NCBI GenBank assembly: GCA_938016505.1
Contig: CALLWN010000145.1
Span: 1 to 6,674 of the forward strand
From: an uncultured Sphingomonadaceae bacterium
GTDB taxonomy: Bacteria > Pseudomonadota > Alphaproteobacteria > Sphingomonadales > Sphingomonadaceae
DNA: 6,674 nt
Direction of reading: 5' to 3'
Shown here: positions 1 to 6,040 of the stretch, piece after piece
Layout: every line of letters starts with the position of its first letter
Numbering within the stretch: position 1 is the first letter of the stretch
Notes under the pieces: generated by a model
The model's input: only the letters and a program-made list of their open reading frames with translations
Told to the model about the DNA's origin: nothing
Databases searched by the model: none
Translations under genes and position numbers: made by a program

Positions 1-336
1 GGCTTCCAGGCGCTGCGCGGCTTCTGCCCGATGAACACGCGCGCCCACCATCCCGGTTTCGTCCTCTCGCCCGACGCTGCAGGCGATGTCCGCCGGGTCG
101 AGGCGCTCTTCGAGGAAGGGCTGGCCCGCTTCGGCGGGCCGTGGCTTGCCGGGCCCGACTGGGGCGCTGCCGACATCATGTTCACGCCGGTCGCCAGCCG
201 CTTCACAACCTATGCCGTCGCGCTTTCCCCCGCCGCCGAGGGGCTCCGCCAGCGCCTGATGGCCCACCCCTTCATGGCCGAGTGGGTGGCTGCCGCCGCG
301 ACCGAGGGCCATGTGCTGGCCCGCTTCGAATTCTGA
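1..336 (+). CDS. Glutathione S-transferase family protein, C-terminal part (5' end outside window)
   Basis: The frame is open from base 1 and ends at the TGA at 334-336, giving the last 111 residues of a protein that begins upstream. The visible part looks like the all-helical C-terminal domain of a soluble glutathione S-transferase. It opens with GFQALRGFCPMNTRA, which resembles the helix following the thioredoxin-like domain in a bacterial GST subgroup (often MHSGF.ALR..CPMN.R). It then has the typical W/D segment GPDWGAADIMFTPVASRF, where GSTs have the N-capping box that helps the domain fold. The glutathione-binding N-terminal domain is not in the window, so substrate and catalytic residue cannot be judged. 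An ATG at 31 exists but lies inside the conserved helix, so it is not the gene start. dapE follows on the same strand 53 nt later. gshB, which makes glutathione, lies about 2.6 kb away, but no functional link is shown. Confidence 0.85.
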   Translation, partial: GFQALRGFCPMNTRAHHPGFVLSPDAAGDVRRVEALFEEGLARFGGPWLAGPDWGAADIMFTPVASRFTTYAVALSPAAEGLRQRLMAHPFMAEWVAAAATEGHVLARFEF

Positions 337-389
337 CCGCGACCTCGGCCCGCCTTGCGGCCGCATCGCCATCGGCTAGGGCAGACGGG

Positions 390-1529
390 ATGACTGCGAT
401 CGACCTCGCCCGCGCGCTGGTGCGCTGCCCGAGCGTGACCCCGGCAGATGCTGGCGCAATCCCGCTCCTTGAGGAAGCGCTGAAGGCGCTTGGCTTCCGG
501 ACCTTTAGGCTGACCTTCGGCGGGCCGCCGGACGGGCCGGTCGAGAATCTGTTCGCCCGCCTTGGCGAGGGCGCCCCGCACTTCGCCTTTGCGGGCCACA
601 CCGATGTCGTGCCCGCGGGCGACCGGGCGCGCTGGTCGGTCGATCCGTTCGCCGGCCATGTCGCAGACGGCTTTCTCGTCGGGCGGGGCGCGGCCGACAT
701 GAAGGGCGCGCTCGCCGCCATGGTCGAGGCGGCGCGCCGCCACGTGGCGCGTGGGGGGGGCGGATCGCTCTCCTTCATCGTCACTGGCGATGAGGAAGGC
801 CCTGCGACCTTCGGCACCGACCGGCTGCTCGACTGGATGGAGGCGCACGGCCATGTGCCCGACATGTGCCTCGTCGGCGAGCCAACCTCGGTGCGGGCGC
901 TGGGCGATTGCGTCAAGATCGGCCGGCGCGGCAGCCTGAACGCGTGGATCACCGTGCTCGGCGCCCAGGGCCATGTCGCCTACCCCGACCGCGCCGACAA
1001 CCCGGTGCGCCGCCTCATCCGCATCCTTGCCGAGCTCCAGGCCCGCCGGCTCGACTCCGGCACGGAATGGTTCTCGCCCTCCAACCTCGAGGTGGTCGAT
1101 CTCGAGGTCGGCAACCCGGCGACCAACGTCATTCCCGCCAGGGCCTCGGCCCGGCTCAACATCCGCTTCAACGACTGCCACCGCGGCGCCGACCTCGCCG
1201 GCTGGATCGAGCAGGTGGTGGCAAGCCATGCCCCGGCTGCCGAAGTGAAGATCCGCATCTCGGGCGAGGCCTTCCTGACGTCGCCCGGCCCGCTTTCGAC
1301 CCTGGTCCAGCAGGCGATCGAGGCCGTCACTGGCGTTCGGCCTGCGCTGTCGACCTCGGGTGGCACATCGGATGCGCGCTTCATCCGCCGGTTGTGCCCC
1401 GTGGTCGAGTTCGGGCTGCCGGGCAGCACGATGCACCAGGTGGACGAGCAGGCCGCGCTCGCCGACATCGACCTTCTGGCGGAGATCTACGACGCCGTGC
1501 TGCAGCGGGTGTTCAGCCCGCCTCGCTGA
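390..1529 (+). CDS. dapE: Succinyl-diaminopimelate desuccinylase
   Basis: DapE is a cytoplasmic di-zinc M20-family amidohydrolase that hydrolyses N-succinyl-LL-2,6-diaminopimelate to succinate and LL-diaminopimelate, a step toward meso-DAP for peptidoglycan and lysine. The 379-residue length is normal for the family. Metal and catalytic positions are all present: H70 and D72 in GHTDVVP, D103 in GRGAADMKG, E135-E136 in TGDEEG, E164 in VGEPTS, and H349 in MHQVDE. The DapE-type signatures GRRGSL, NVIPARASARLNIRFN (near 245-260) and STSGGTSDARFI (321-332) separate it from ArgE and carboxypeptidase relatives. The frame is open further upstream, but the ATG at 390 puts MTAIDLARALVRCPSVTP at the N-terminus, as expected; the sequence before it has no family resemblance. 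The Shine-Dalgarno is weak (GACGGG adjoining the ATG). A run of eight G at 753-760 encodes the glycine turn 122-125. The 3' end overlaps the convergent aldehyde dehydrogenase gene. Confidence 0.97.
   Translation: MTAIDLARALVRCPSVTPADAGAIPLLEEALKALGFRTFRLTFGGPPDGPVENLFARLGEGAPHFAFAGHTDVVPAGDRARWSVDPFAGHVADGFLVGRGAADMKGALAAMVEAARRHVARGGGGSLSFIVTGDEEGPATFGTDRLLDWMEAHGHVPDMCLVGEPTSVRALGDCVKIGRRGSLNAWITVLGAQGHVAYPDRADNPVRRLIRILAELQARRLDSGTEWFSPSNLEVVDLEVGNPATNVIPARASARLNIRFNDCHRGADLAGWIEQVVASHAPAAEVKIRISGEAFLTSPGPLSTLVQQAIEAVTGVRPALSTSGGTSDARFIRRLCPVVEFGLPGSTMHQVDEQAALADIDLLAEIYDAVLQRVFSPPR
1505..1521. other. Short GC hairpin in the dapE / aldehyde dehydrogenase tail overlap
   Basis: GCGGGT, loop GTTCA, GCCCGC can form a 6-bp stem (five G-C pairs and one G-T) with a 5-nt loop. 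The loop holds the aldehyde dehydrogenase stop codon when read on the minus strand. It lies where two convergent transcripts end, so it could slow or stabilise transcript ends. Neither strand has a following T-tract, so it is not a canonical intrinsic terminator. Such stems arise easily by chance at this GC content. Confidence 0.2.
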
Positions 1530-2925
1530 AGGCGGCGAGCGGCAGCGGCTGGCCGTGCTGGGCATAGAGCACGCGCCGGCGCAGGAAGCGCAACAGCCCC
1601 TCGTCGCCCGCGCGCGATGGGCCGAGCCCGGACAGGCCGAAGCTGGTCTTGGCAGCATCGGAGAGAATCGAGGTGAGCGCGCCGTCATTCAGCGAGACGG
1701 CGCCCGCCGCGAGCCTGCGGCCCACGGCTTCAGCCTCGTCGAGCGTTCCGGCCACCACTGCGGCCGAGAGCCCATAGTCCCCGGCGTTGGCGAGCGCGAC
1801 TGCCTCCTCGACATCGGCAAAGGCCATGACCGGCATCACCGGCCCGAAGGTCTCCTCGCGCCAGACCGCCATGTCCGGCGTCACGTCGACGAGCACCGTC
1901 GGCCGCATCCACAGCCCGCCGCCATGGGTCTCGATGGCGCCGCCCGTCAGCACCCGCGCGCCCTTCGCCACGGCCTCGGCGATGTGGCTTTCCACAATCT
2001 CCGCCTGGCGGGCGAAGATGAAGGGGCCGAGATCGCCCCTGGCGATGTCGGGCCAGTTGAGTGTCACCCTCTCGGCAGCTGCGACGAGGGCTGCGACAAA
2101 GGCGTGGTGGAGCGGCTGGGCAACCAGGATCCGCTCGATCGACTGGCAGGCCTGCCCGGTCGCCCGGCAGGAGGCGGACAGCGCGATGTCCGCCGCGCGC
2201 TCCGGATCGGCCGAGGCGAGCACGACGAGCGGGTCCTTGCCGCCGAGCTCGAGGCTCGCCGGCACGAAGGCGCGCGCGGCAGCTTCCGCCACCTTGCGCC
2301 CCGTGGCGACCGAGCCGGTGAAGGCGAGAAAGTCGACCAGCGGCACCAGCGCGGCCCCGGTTGTGCCATCGCCCTCGACGAGCGCGAGCGGCACGTCGGC
2401 GACGTCAGCGACCGCCGCCATCAGCGGGGCGATGAAGCGCGGCGTGACTTCCGAGGGCTTGACGATGACTGCCGCACCGGCGGCGAGCGCCGGGACCGTG
2501 TCGGCCATCGCGAGCAGCAGCGGGAAGTTCCACGGGCTGATGACACCTGCGAGCGGCACGGCCGAGAGGCTGACGCTGTGGGTCACGCCCGGGAACGCAC
2601 CAGGCTGGTCGCGCACCTCTGCTGCAGCGATGATGGCCGGCGCGCGCGCCGCCCAGCGGCGCAGGCTCGCCACGACGGTGTCGATCTCGCGCGCCGAGAC
2701 GGCGCGGCGGCCGGTGTCCGCCTCGAGCGCGACCTGGAGCGCCGGGCGGTGGGCCTCGATTGAGTCAGCAAGCGCCAGGAGCCGCGCGGCGCGGCCTTCG
2801 GGCCCAAGCGCCTCCCACGCCGGCTGGCGGGCGCGAAGGTCGGCGGCAAGGCCGGCGAGCGCTGCGCCGTCGAGCGGTGCAATCTCATGGTCAAACGCGC
2901 CGGTCCTCGGGTTCCTCACCTTCAT
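1513..2925 (-). CDS. NAD(P)-dependent aldehyde dehydrogenase family protein
   Basis: This is a 470-residue cytoplasmic aldehyde dehydrogenase, which oxidises an aldehyde to the acid with NAD(P)+ through a thiohemiacetal. The catalytic set is complete: N133 in SPWNFP (oxyanion hole), K156 and E159 in VKPSEVTP (cofactor), the FTGS turn at 202-205, general base E226 in LELGGK, nucleophile C260 in GQACQS, and E358 in EETFGP (nicotinamide ribose). It is near the family's usual length with no signal peptide. The sequence resembles succinate-semialdehyde, betaine-aldehyde and coniferyl-aldehyde dehydrogenases in general, so I do not assign a substrate. The ATG at 2925 overlaps the gshB stop as ATGA and has no Shine-Dalgarno of its own, which suggests translation by re-initiating ribosomes. 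It is the last gene of the minus-strand run, and its last codons overlap the end of dapE on the other strand. Confidence 0.93.
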   Translation of the reverse strand: MKVRNPRTGAFDHEIAPLDGAALAGLAADLRARQPAWEALGPEGRAARLLALADSIEAHRPALQVALEADTGRRAVSAREIDTVVASLRRWAARAPAIIAAAEVRDQPGAFPGVTHSVSLSAVPLAGVISPWNFPLLLAMADTVPALAAGAAVIVKPSEVTPRFIAPLMAAVADVADVPLALVEGDGTTGAALVPLVDFLAFTGSVATGRKVAEAAARAFVPASLELGGKDPLVVLASADPERAADIALSASCRATGQACQSIERILVAQPLHHAFVAALVAAAERVTLNWPDIARGDLGPFIFARQAEIVESHIAEAVAKGARVLTGGAIETHGGGLWMRPTVLVDVTPDMAVWREETFGPVMPVMAFADVEEAVALANAGDYGLSAAVVAGTLDEAEAVGRRLAAGAVSLNDGALTSILSDAAKTSFGLSGLGPSRAGDEGLLRFLRRRVLYAQHGQPLPLAAFSEAG

Positions 2926-3893
2926 CGCGCCGCCACCCGCCGTTCGATCGCTTCCCAGATCCGCGCCGGCGTGTTGGTGCCGTTGAAGCCGTCGATTGCG
3001 ACGATCCCGGTGGGCGAGGTCACGTTGATCTCGGTCAGCATGCCCGCAATCACGTCGATCCCGACGAAGACGAGATCCATGGCCCTGAGATGCGGGCCGA
3101 TCCGGTCGCAGATCTCCTGCTCGCGTGCCGACAGCGCGGTCGCATGGGCTGACCCGCCGGCGGCGAGGTTGGAGCGGATCTCGCCGTCGCGCGGCAGCCG
3201 GTTGATCGCGCCCGCCGGCTCGCCATCGACGAGGATGATCCGCTTGTCGCCGAGCCGCACCTCGGGGAGGAAGGCCTGCACCATGAACGGCTCGCGCCAG
3301 ACATGGCTGAACATCTCGACGAGCGCGGGGAGATTGGCATCGCCCTTGGCCACGTGGAACACGGCCGTGCCCGCATTGCCGTAGAGCGGCTTCACCACCA
3401 CCTCGCCATGGCGGGCGCGGAAGGCCTGCGCCGCCTCGAGCGAGCGGGTGACGAGCGTGGGCGGCATCAGGTCGGCGAACGCGAGGACGAAGAGCTTTTC
3501 CGGCGCGTTCCTGACCGAGGCTGGGTCGTTCACCACCAGGAGGCCTTCGGCCTTGGCGCGTTCGAGAAGGTGGGTCGCAGTCACATAGGCCATGTCGAAC
3601 GGCGGGTCCTGCCGCATCAGCACCACGTCGAAGGCCTCGGCGAGCACCACCCGGCGCGGCGCTCCGGTCCAGCGGAAATGCGGCGCGCCCGGGTGCGCGG
3701 GCCGCATCAGCTCGAGGTCGCGCACCACCGCCTCGACCCGGCCTTCGACCCAGTCGAGCGCCGGGGCGAGATAATGGGCGACGGCATGGCCGCGGCGCTG
3801 GGCCTCGAGCATGAGGGCGAAGCTCGAATCGCCAGCGACATTGATCGTCTCGATGGCGTCCATCTGGACGGCGATCCGCAGGGGTGCTGGCAT
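2922..3893 (-). CDS. gshB: Glutathione synthetase (ATP-grasp)
   Basis: GshB joins gamma-glutamylcysteine and glycine with ATP hydrolysis to make glutathione, in the cytoplasm. The 323-residue length fits the bacterial homotetrameric family. The order of signatures is canonical: N-terminal domain with VQMDAIETINVAGDSSFALM (9-28), MRQDPPFDMAYVTATHLLE (93-111), NDPASVRNAPEKL (122-134), ATP-grasp lysine K168 with loop KPLYGNAG, FLPEV..GDKRIILVDGEPAGAINRLP (208-234), and the C-terminal metal and substrate segment GIDVI...LTEINVTSPTGI (278-297). The glycine-rich loop reads YGNAG, where E. coli-type enzymes have DGMGG; this looks like a lineage form rather than damage. The ATG at 3893 is preceded by AGGGA 7 nt away, and the N-terminus fits the family start. 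It lies 33 nt after the SirB1-family gene, and its TGA overlaps the next gene's ATG. Confidence 0.97.
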   Translation of the reverse strand: MPAPLRIAVQMDAIETINVAGDSSFALMLEAQRRGHAVAHYLAPALDWVEGRVEAVVRDLELMRPAHPGAPHFRWTGAPRRVVLAEAFDVVLMRQDPPFDMAYVTATHLLERAKAEGLLVVNDPASVRNAPEKLFVLAFADLMPPTLVTRSLEAAQAFRARHGEVVVKPLYGNAGTAVFHVAKGDANLPALVEMFSHVWREPFMVQAFLPEVRLGDKRIILVDGEPAGAINRLPRDGEIRSNLAAGGSAHATALSAREQEICDRIGPHLRAMDLVFVGIDVIAGMLTEINVTSPTGIVAIDGFNGTNTPARIWEAIERRVAAR

Positions 3894-3900
3894 ATGCCTG

Positions 3901-3905
3901 TCCCT
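3901..3905 (-). promoter_or_regulatory. Ribosome binding site of gshB
   Basis: Reading the minus strand, AGGGA lies 7 nt before the ATG at 3893. It is the clearest Shine-Dalgarno in the minus-strand run. It fits with gshB being the only downstream gene in this run that does not overlap its predecessor and so needs independent initiation. Confidence 0.6.
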
Positions 3906-3926
3906 AGCGCCGGGGTGCGCGCCTGC

Positions 3927-4745
3927 CTAGCGCGTCAGCGCGTCCTCGGCAGCCCTTATCCGCTTCAGCACGGCCGGTTCGCGCGTCGTCTCGCGCATGC
4001 TCGACAGCGAGCGCCGGGCGGCGGCCTTGTCGCCGGCGAGCTGCTCGAGCCGCGCCCGCTCCCACCACAGCTCGGCCGATGCCGGCGCAATGAGGGTGAG
4101 CCGTTCGGCAAGCGTCCGCGCCCGGGCGAGATCACCTGCCTTGCGCGCGCGCACGGCCTGGTTCGAGAGCAGCCTGACCAGAGTGTCGCGATTGCCCATT
4201 GGCTCGAGATGCCGTGCCTCCGGTCGCGCATGGCGGCCGAGCGCGCGCGCGACCAGCATCTCGACCCCGGCAGCGCCGAGCGTTCGGCCGCCCGAGAAGG
4301 GGTCGATCAGGACCGAGTCGGCGGTGCCCCCGATGCGGACGATCACATGGCCCGGAAGCCCGATCGGCACGGCCTTCCAGCCCAGCCGCCGGGCCAGCCC
4401 GACATAGAGGATGGCCAGCGTGACCGGCAGCCCCCGCCGCCGCTTCAGGAGTGCGAGGAAATCGGCGTTCTCGGGAGAGTCATAGCTTTGGCTGTCACCG
4501 GAGAAGCCCTCGTCATGCGCCAGCAGGCCCACCAGCGCTTCCGCGCGGGCGGCAGTCCCGGCTGCACTCGCGGCGTTTGCGCCCAGCCGCTGGGCCAGAC
4601 CGGCGAGAAGCGCGCGCGCCCGGCCGAGGTCGGGGCGCTGCCGGTCGGCACCCGCGACCACGAGGGCTGCATCGTCAAGCACGATGTCTGCCTCATCGAG
4701 AAGGCCGATGGCTGCGAGCGAATCCGGGGCGGGGAGATGGGTCAT
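3927..4745 (-). CDS. SirB1-family protein: transglutaminase-like fold plus TPR-like C-terminus
   Basis: The 272-residue protein has the core signature of the SirB1/YchA group (Pfam Transglut_core2 by recall). LLKRRRGLPVTLAILYVGLARRLGW (about 99-123) leads into PIGLPGHVIVRI (127-138) and VLIDPFSGGRTL (145-156). Residues about 186-250 form two helical repeats that read like tetratricopeptide units (NQAVRARKAGDLARAR; then WERARLEQLAGDKAAAR). There is no signal peptide or membrane segment, so it should be cytoplasmic. It contains no cysteine at all, so it cannot act as a thiol protease or transglutaminase; H133 and D148 remain at plausible fold positions. A protein-interaction role is possible, but the function is not known. 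An in-frame ATG exists at 4835, but the ATG at 4745 is preferred because it forms an ATGA with the yraN stop, and the extra upstream residues are antisense-like arginine/proline-rich sequence. No Shine-Dalgarno is visible, consistent with coupling to yraN. Confidence 0.88.
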   Translation of the reverse strand: MTHLPAPDSLAAIGLLDEADIVLDDAALVVAGADRQRPDLGRARALLAGLAQRLGANAASAAGTAARAEALVGLLAHDEGFSGDSQSYDSPENADFLALLKRRRGLPVTLAILYVGLARRLGWKAVPIGLPGHVIVRIGGTADSVLIDPFSGGRTLGAAGVEMLVARALGRHARPEARHLEPMGNRDTLVRLLSNQAVRARKAGDLARARTLAERLTLIAPASAELWWERARLEQLAGDKAAARRSLSSMRETTREPAVLKRIRAAEDALTR

Positions 4746-5119
4746 GAGCGAATGCCGCGAATATGGCGCGGCCAGGCCCAGGGCGCCAGTGCGATGAGGT
4801 CGATGCGGACGTTTGTTGCGACCGGTCGGGGCCATTTGCGCCAGCCGAACTCGATCGCCAGCTGGCCCGCCAGCCGCTCGAGCCGGCGCACCGACTCGGG
4901 CTTCAGCGCGAATACGGCCTCGTCGAGGCTCTGCCGATACTTCACCTCGACGACGACGAGCGTGTCGCCCTTGAGCGCGAGCAGGTCGATCTCGATCGGC
5001 GGCCTGCGGATCCGCCGACCGCGGATCTGGTAGCCCTTGAACTGGAGGTAGAGCGCAGCGGCAGCCTCGGCCCAGCGGCCACGCCGTTCGGCCCCTGCGC
5101 GGTCACGCGGCCTTGCCAT
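4742..5119 (-). CDS. yraN: YraN / UPF0102 family protein, nuclease-like fold
   Basis: This small protein of 125 residues belongs to the widely conserved UPF0102 group, which has a restriction-endonuclease-like fold; its cellular job is not established. Key positions are E18 (RWAEAAAALYL), the acidic pair E43 and D45 in IEIDLLALKGD, and E58-x-K60 in VVVEVKYR, which together match the predicted metal site. The usual glycine of the GEID motif is isoleucine here (I42). The C-terminus RIDLIALAPWAWPRHI resembles alphaproteobacterial members. I chose the ATG at 5119: it gives MARPRDRAGAERRGRWAEAAA, the expected length, and a 17-nt overlap with rsmI. A purine-rich AAGGA lies about 11 nt upstream. The longer in-frame extension is only rsmI read in another frame. 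The stop overlaps the start of the next gene by 4 nt. In E. coli yraN instead follows lpoA. Confidence 0.92.
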   Translation of the reverse strand: MARPRDRAGAERRGRWAEAAAALYLQFKGYQIRGRRIRRPPIEIDLLALKGDTLVVVEVKYRQSLDEAVFALKPESVRRLERLAGQLAIEFGWRKWPRPVATNVRIDLIALAPWAWPRHIRGIRS

Positions 5120-6002
5120 CGGGTGGCAGTCCTTCCGCTTCGGTGGCGAGCGCGAGCGCCCGGGCATAGAGCGGCCCCCTGGGCCGGCCGAAGGCGGCGG
5201 CCACGCTTGCCGCGGCCCGGCCGGGTGGCATGGAGCCGAGCGCGCGGCGCAGTGCCGCGTCGATCTCGTCGTCGGTCGAGGGCCCCGCTTCGCCGGGCCC
5301 GACCAGCAGCACGATCTCGCCGCGCGGCGGCGCGCCGGCATAGCGCGCGGCCAGCTCCGAAAGCCGTCCGGTCACCACTTCCTCGTGGCGCTTGGTGAGC
5401 TCGCGGGCGATCGCGGCGGGCCGGTCGCCAAGGTGGAGTGCGAGTGCGGCGAGCGTCGCAGCCAGCCGCGGCGCGGTCTCGTGAAAGATGAGCGTGCCGG
5501 GCACGGCGACGAGCGCTGCGATCGCGGCATCGCGGGCAGCTGCGCGGGACGGCAGGAACCCCGCGAAGAAGAAGCGGTCGCTTGGCAGTCCCGCGATGCT
5601 GAGCGCGGCGATGGCAGCGCATGGCCCGGGCGCCGTCGTGACCGGAATGCCGGCCGCGCGTGCCGCGCGCACCAGGTCATGGCCGGGGTCCGACACGAGC
5701 GGGGTGCCCGCATCAGACACCAGCGCCACCGCCTGCGAGGCCATGCGCTGGACGAGTTCGGGCACCAGCGCGCGCGACCGGTGGTCGTCGAACCGCAGCA
5801 TCGGCCGGTTGCTTCCGGCCGCCCGGAGCAGGGTTGCAGTCACCCGCGTATCCTCGCAGGCGATGAGGTCGGCGGCGCGCAGGATTGCAGCGGCGCGGGG
5901 CGAGAGGTCACCGAGGTTGCCGATCGGGGATGCGACGATATAGAGCCCCGGGGCGAGGCCTCCGGCAGGGTCGCGCGAATTGCGGGCAGCTTCGGCAGTC
6001 AC
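5103..6002 (-). CDS. rsmI: 16S rRNA (cytidine(1402)-2'-O)-methyltransferase
   Basis: RsmI methylates the 2'-hydroxyl of C1402 in 16S rRNA, in the decoding centre, using S-adenosylmethionine; RsmH modifies the base of the same nucleotide. The 299-residue protein has the tetrapyrrole-methylase fold with its motifs in order: VASPIGNLGD (23-32), ACEDTR (48-53), SDAGTPLVSDPG (96-107), TAPGPCAAIAALS (123-135), LPSDRFFFAGFLP (139-151), ELTKRHEEV (201-209) and GEIVLLV (228-234). A helical C-terminal domain (about 243-285) matches the RsmI helix-turn-helix extension. The start codon is GTG at 6002. An in-frame TAA lies only 9 nt upstream, and no other ATG, GTG or TTG occurs before the conserved core, so this start is nearly forced. 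No Shine-Dalgarno is present. It heads the minus-strand run and is divergent from the lipoprotein gene. Confidence 0.96.
   Translation of the reverse strand: MTAEAARNSRDPAGGLAPGLYIVASPIGNLGDLSPRAAAILRAADLIACEDTRVTATLLRAAGSNRPMLRFDDHRSRALVPELVQRMASQAVALVSDAGTPLVSDPGHDLVRAARAAGIPVTTAPGPCAAIAALSIAGLPSDRFFFAGFLPSRAAARDAAIAALVAVPGTLIFHETAPRLAATLAALALHLGDRPAAIARELTKRHEEVVTGRLSELAARYAGAPPRGEIVLLVGPGEAGPSTDDEIDAALRRALGSMPPGRAAASVAAAFGRPRGPLYARALALATEAEGLPPDGKAA
5917..5944 (+). promoter_or_regulatory. Possible promoter for the lipoprotein gene, inside rsmI
   Basis: On the plus strand TTGCCG (5917-5922) and TATAGA (5939-5944) are separated by 16 nt, giving four of six matches each to the sigma-70 consensus. 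A start near 5951 would leave a leader of about 60 nt. The bases are constrained because they encode the conserved IGNLG and YIV segments of RsmI on the other strand, so the match may be accidental. Confidence 0.2.
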
Positions 6003-6010
6003 GGGAGGTG
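6003..6010 (+). promoter_or_regulatory. Strong ribosome binding site of the lipoprotein gene
   Basis: GGGAGGTG ends 3 nt before the ATG at 6014 and contains GGAGGT, a near-perfect anti-16S match. It fills most of the 11-nt gap between the divergent start codons. It is by far the best Shine-Dalgarno in the window and supports initiation at 6014 rather than at the later ATG at 6104. Confidence 0.65.
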
Positions 6011-6040
6011 GTTATGGAGGCGACGGCGACTCTGGCGCAA
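6011..6040 (-). promoter_or_regulatory. Possible rsmI promoter placing the transcript start at or beside the GTG
   Basis: Read on the minus strand, TTGCGC (6040-6035) and CATAAC (6016-6011) are separated by 18 nt. CATAAC matches four of six bases of the -10 consensus; TTGCGC matches only the TTG of -35. Seven to nine nt after the -10 box lies 6004-6002, so the transcript would begin at or within two bases of the GTG start. That would explain the missing Shine-Dalgarno by leaderless initiation. The -10 box would overlap the ATG of the divergent gene. Confidence 0.25.

Noticed and set aside
1518..1535. Second hairpin CCGCC / GGCGG with an 8-nt loop near the dapE stop as a terminator
   Set aside because: The stem is only 5 bp with no T-tract, and it competes with the better stem at 1505-1521.
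210..1688. Long minus-strand open frame of 492 codons opposite dapE
   Set aside because: It is arginine/alanine/histidine-rich with no recognisable domain, and it lies opposite a fully conserved dapE. High GC removes stop codons and creates such frames.
1360..2763. Plus-strand open frame of 467 codons opposite the aldehyde dehydrogenase
   Set aside because: Composition is that of an antisense reading (GERDRRHR-like strings). It crosses the end of dapE and has no start context or domain.
3369..3392. GshB glycine loop KPLYGNAG instead of KPLDGMGG as a sign of lost activity
   Set aside because: All other GshB motifs are intact, and this loop form is, to my recollection, common in sphingomonad enzymes; it is more useful as a taxonomic hint.
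3303..5033. Plus-strand open frame of 576 codons opposite gshB, the SirB1-family gene and yraN
   Set aside because: It spans three conserved genes on the other strand, and its sequence is low-complexity charged residues without domains.
5613..5636. Cysteine in the RsmI PGPCAA motif as a possible unusual residue
   Set aside because: E. coli RsmI, as I recall it, has the same PGPCAA, so this is normal for the family.
6028..6032. GANTC (CcrM methylation) site GACTC between the possible -35 and -10 of rsmI
   Set aside because: About ten other GANTC sites are scattered through the coding sequence of this window, so this one is not specifically placed.
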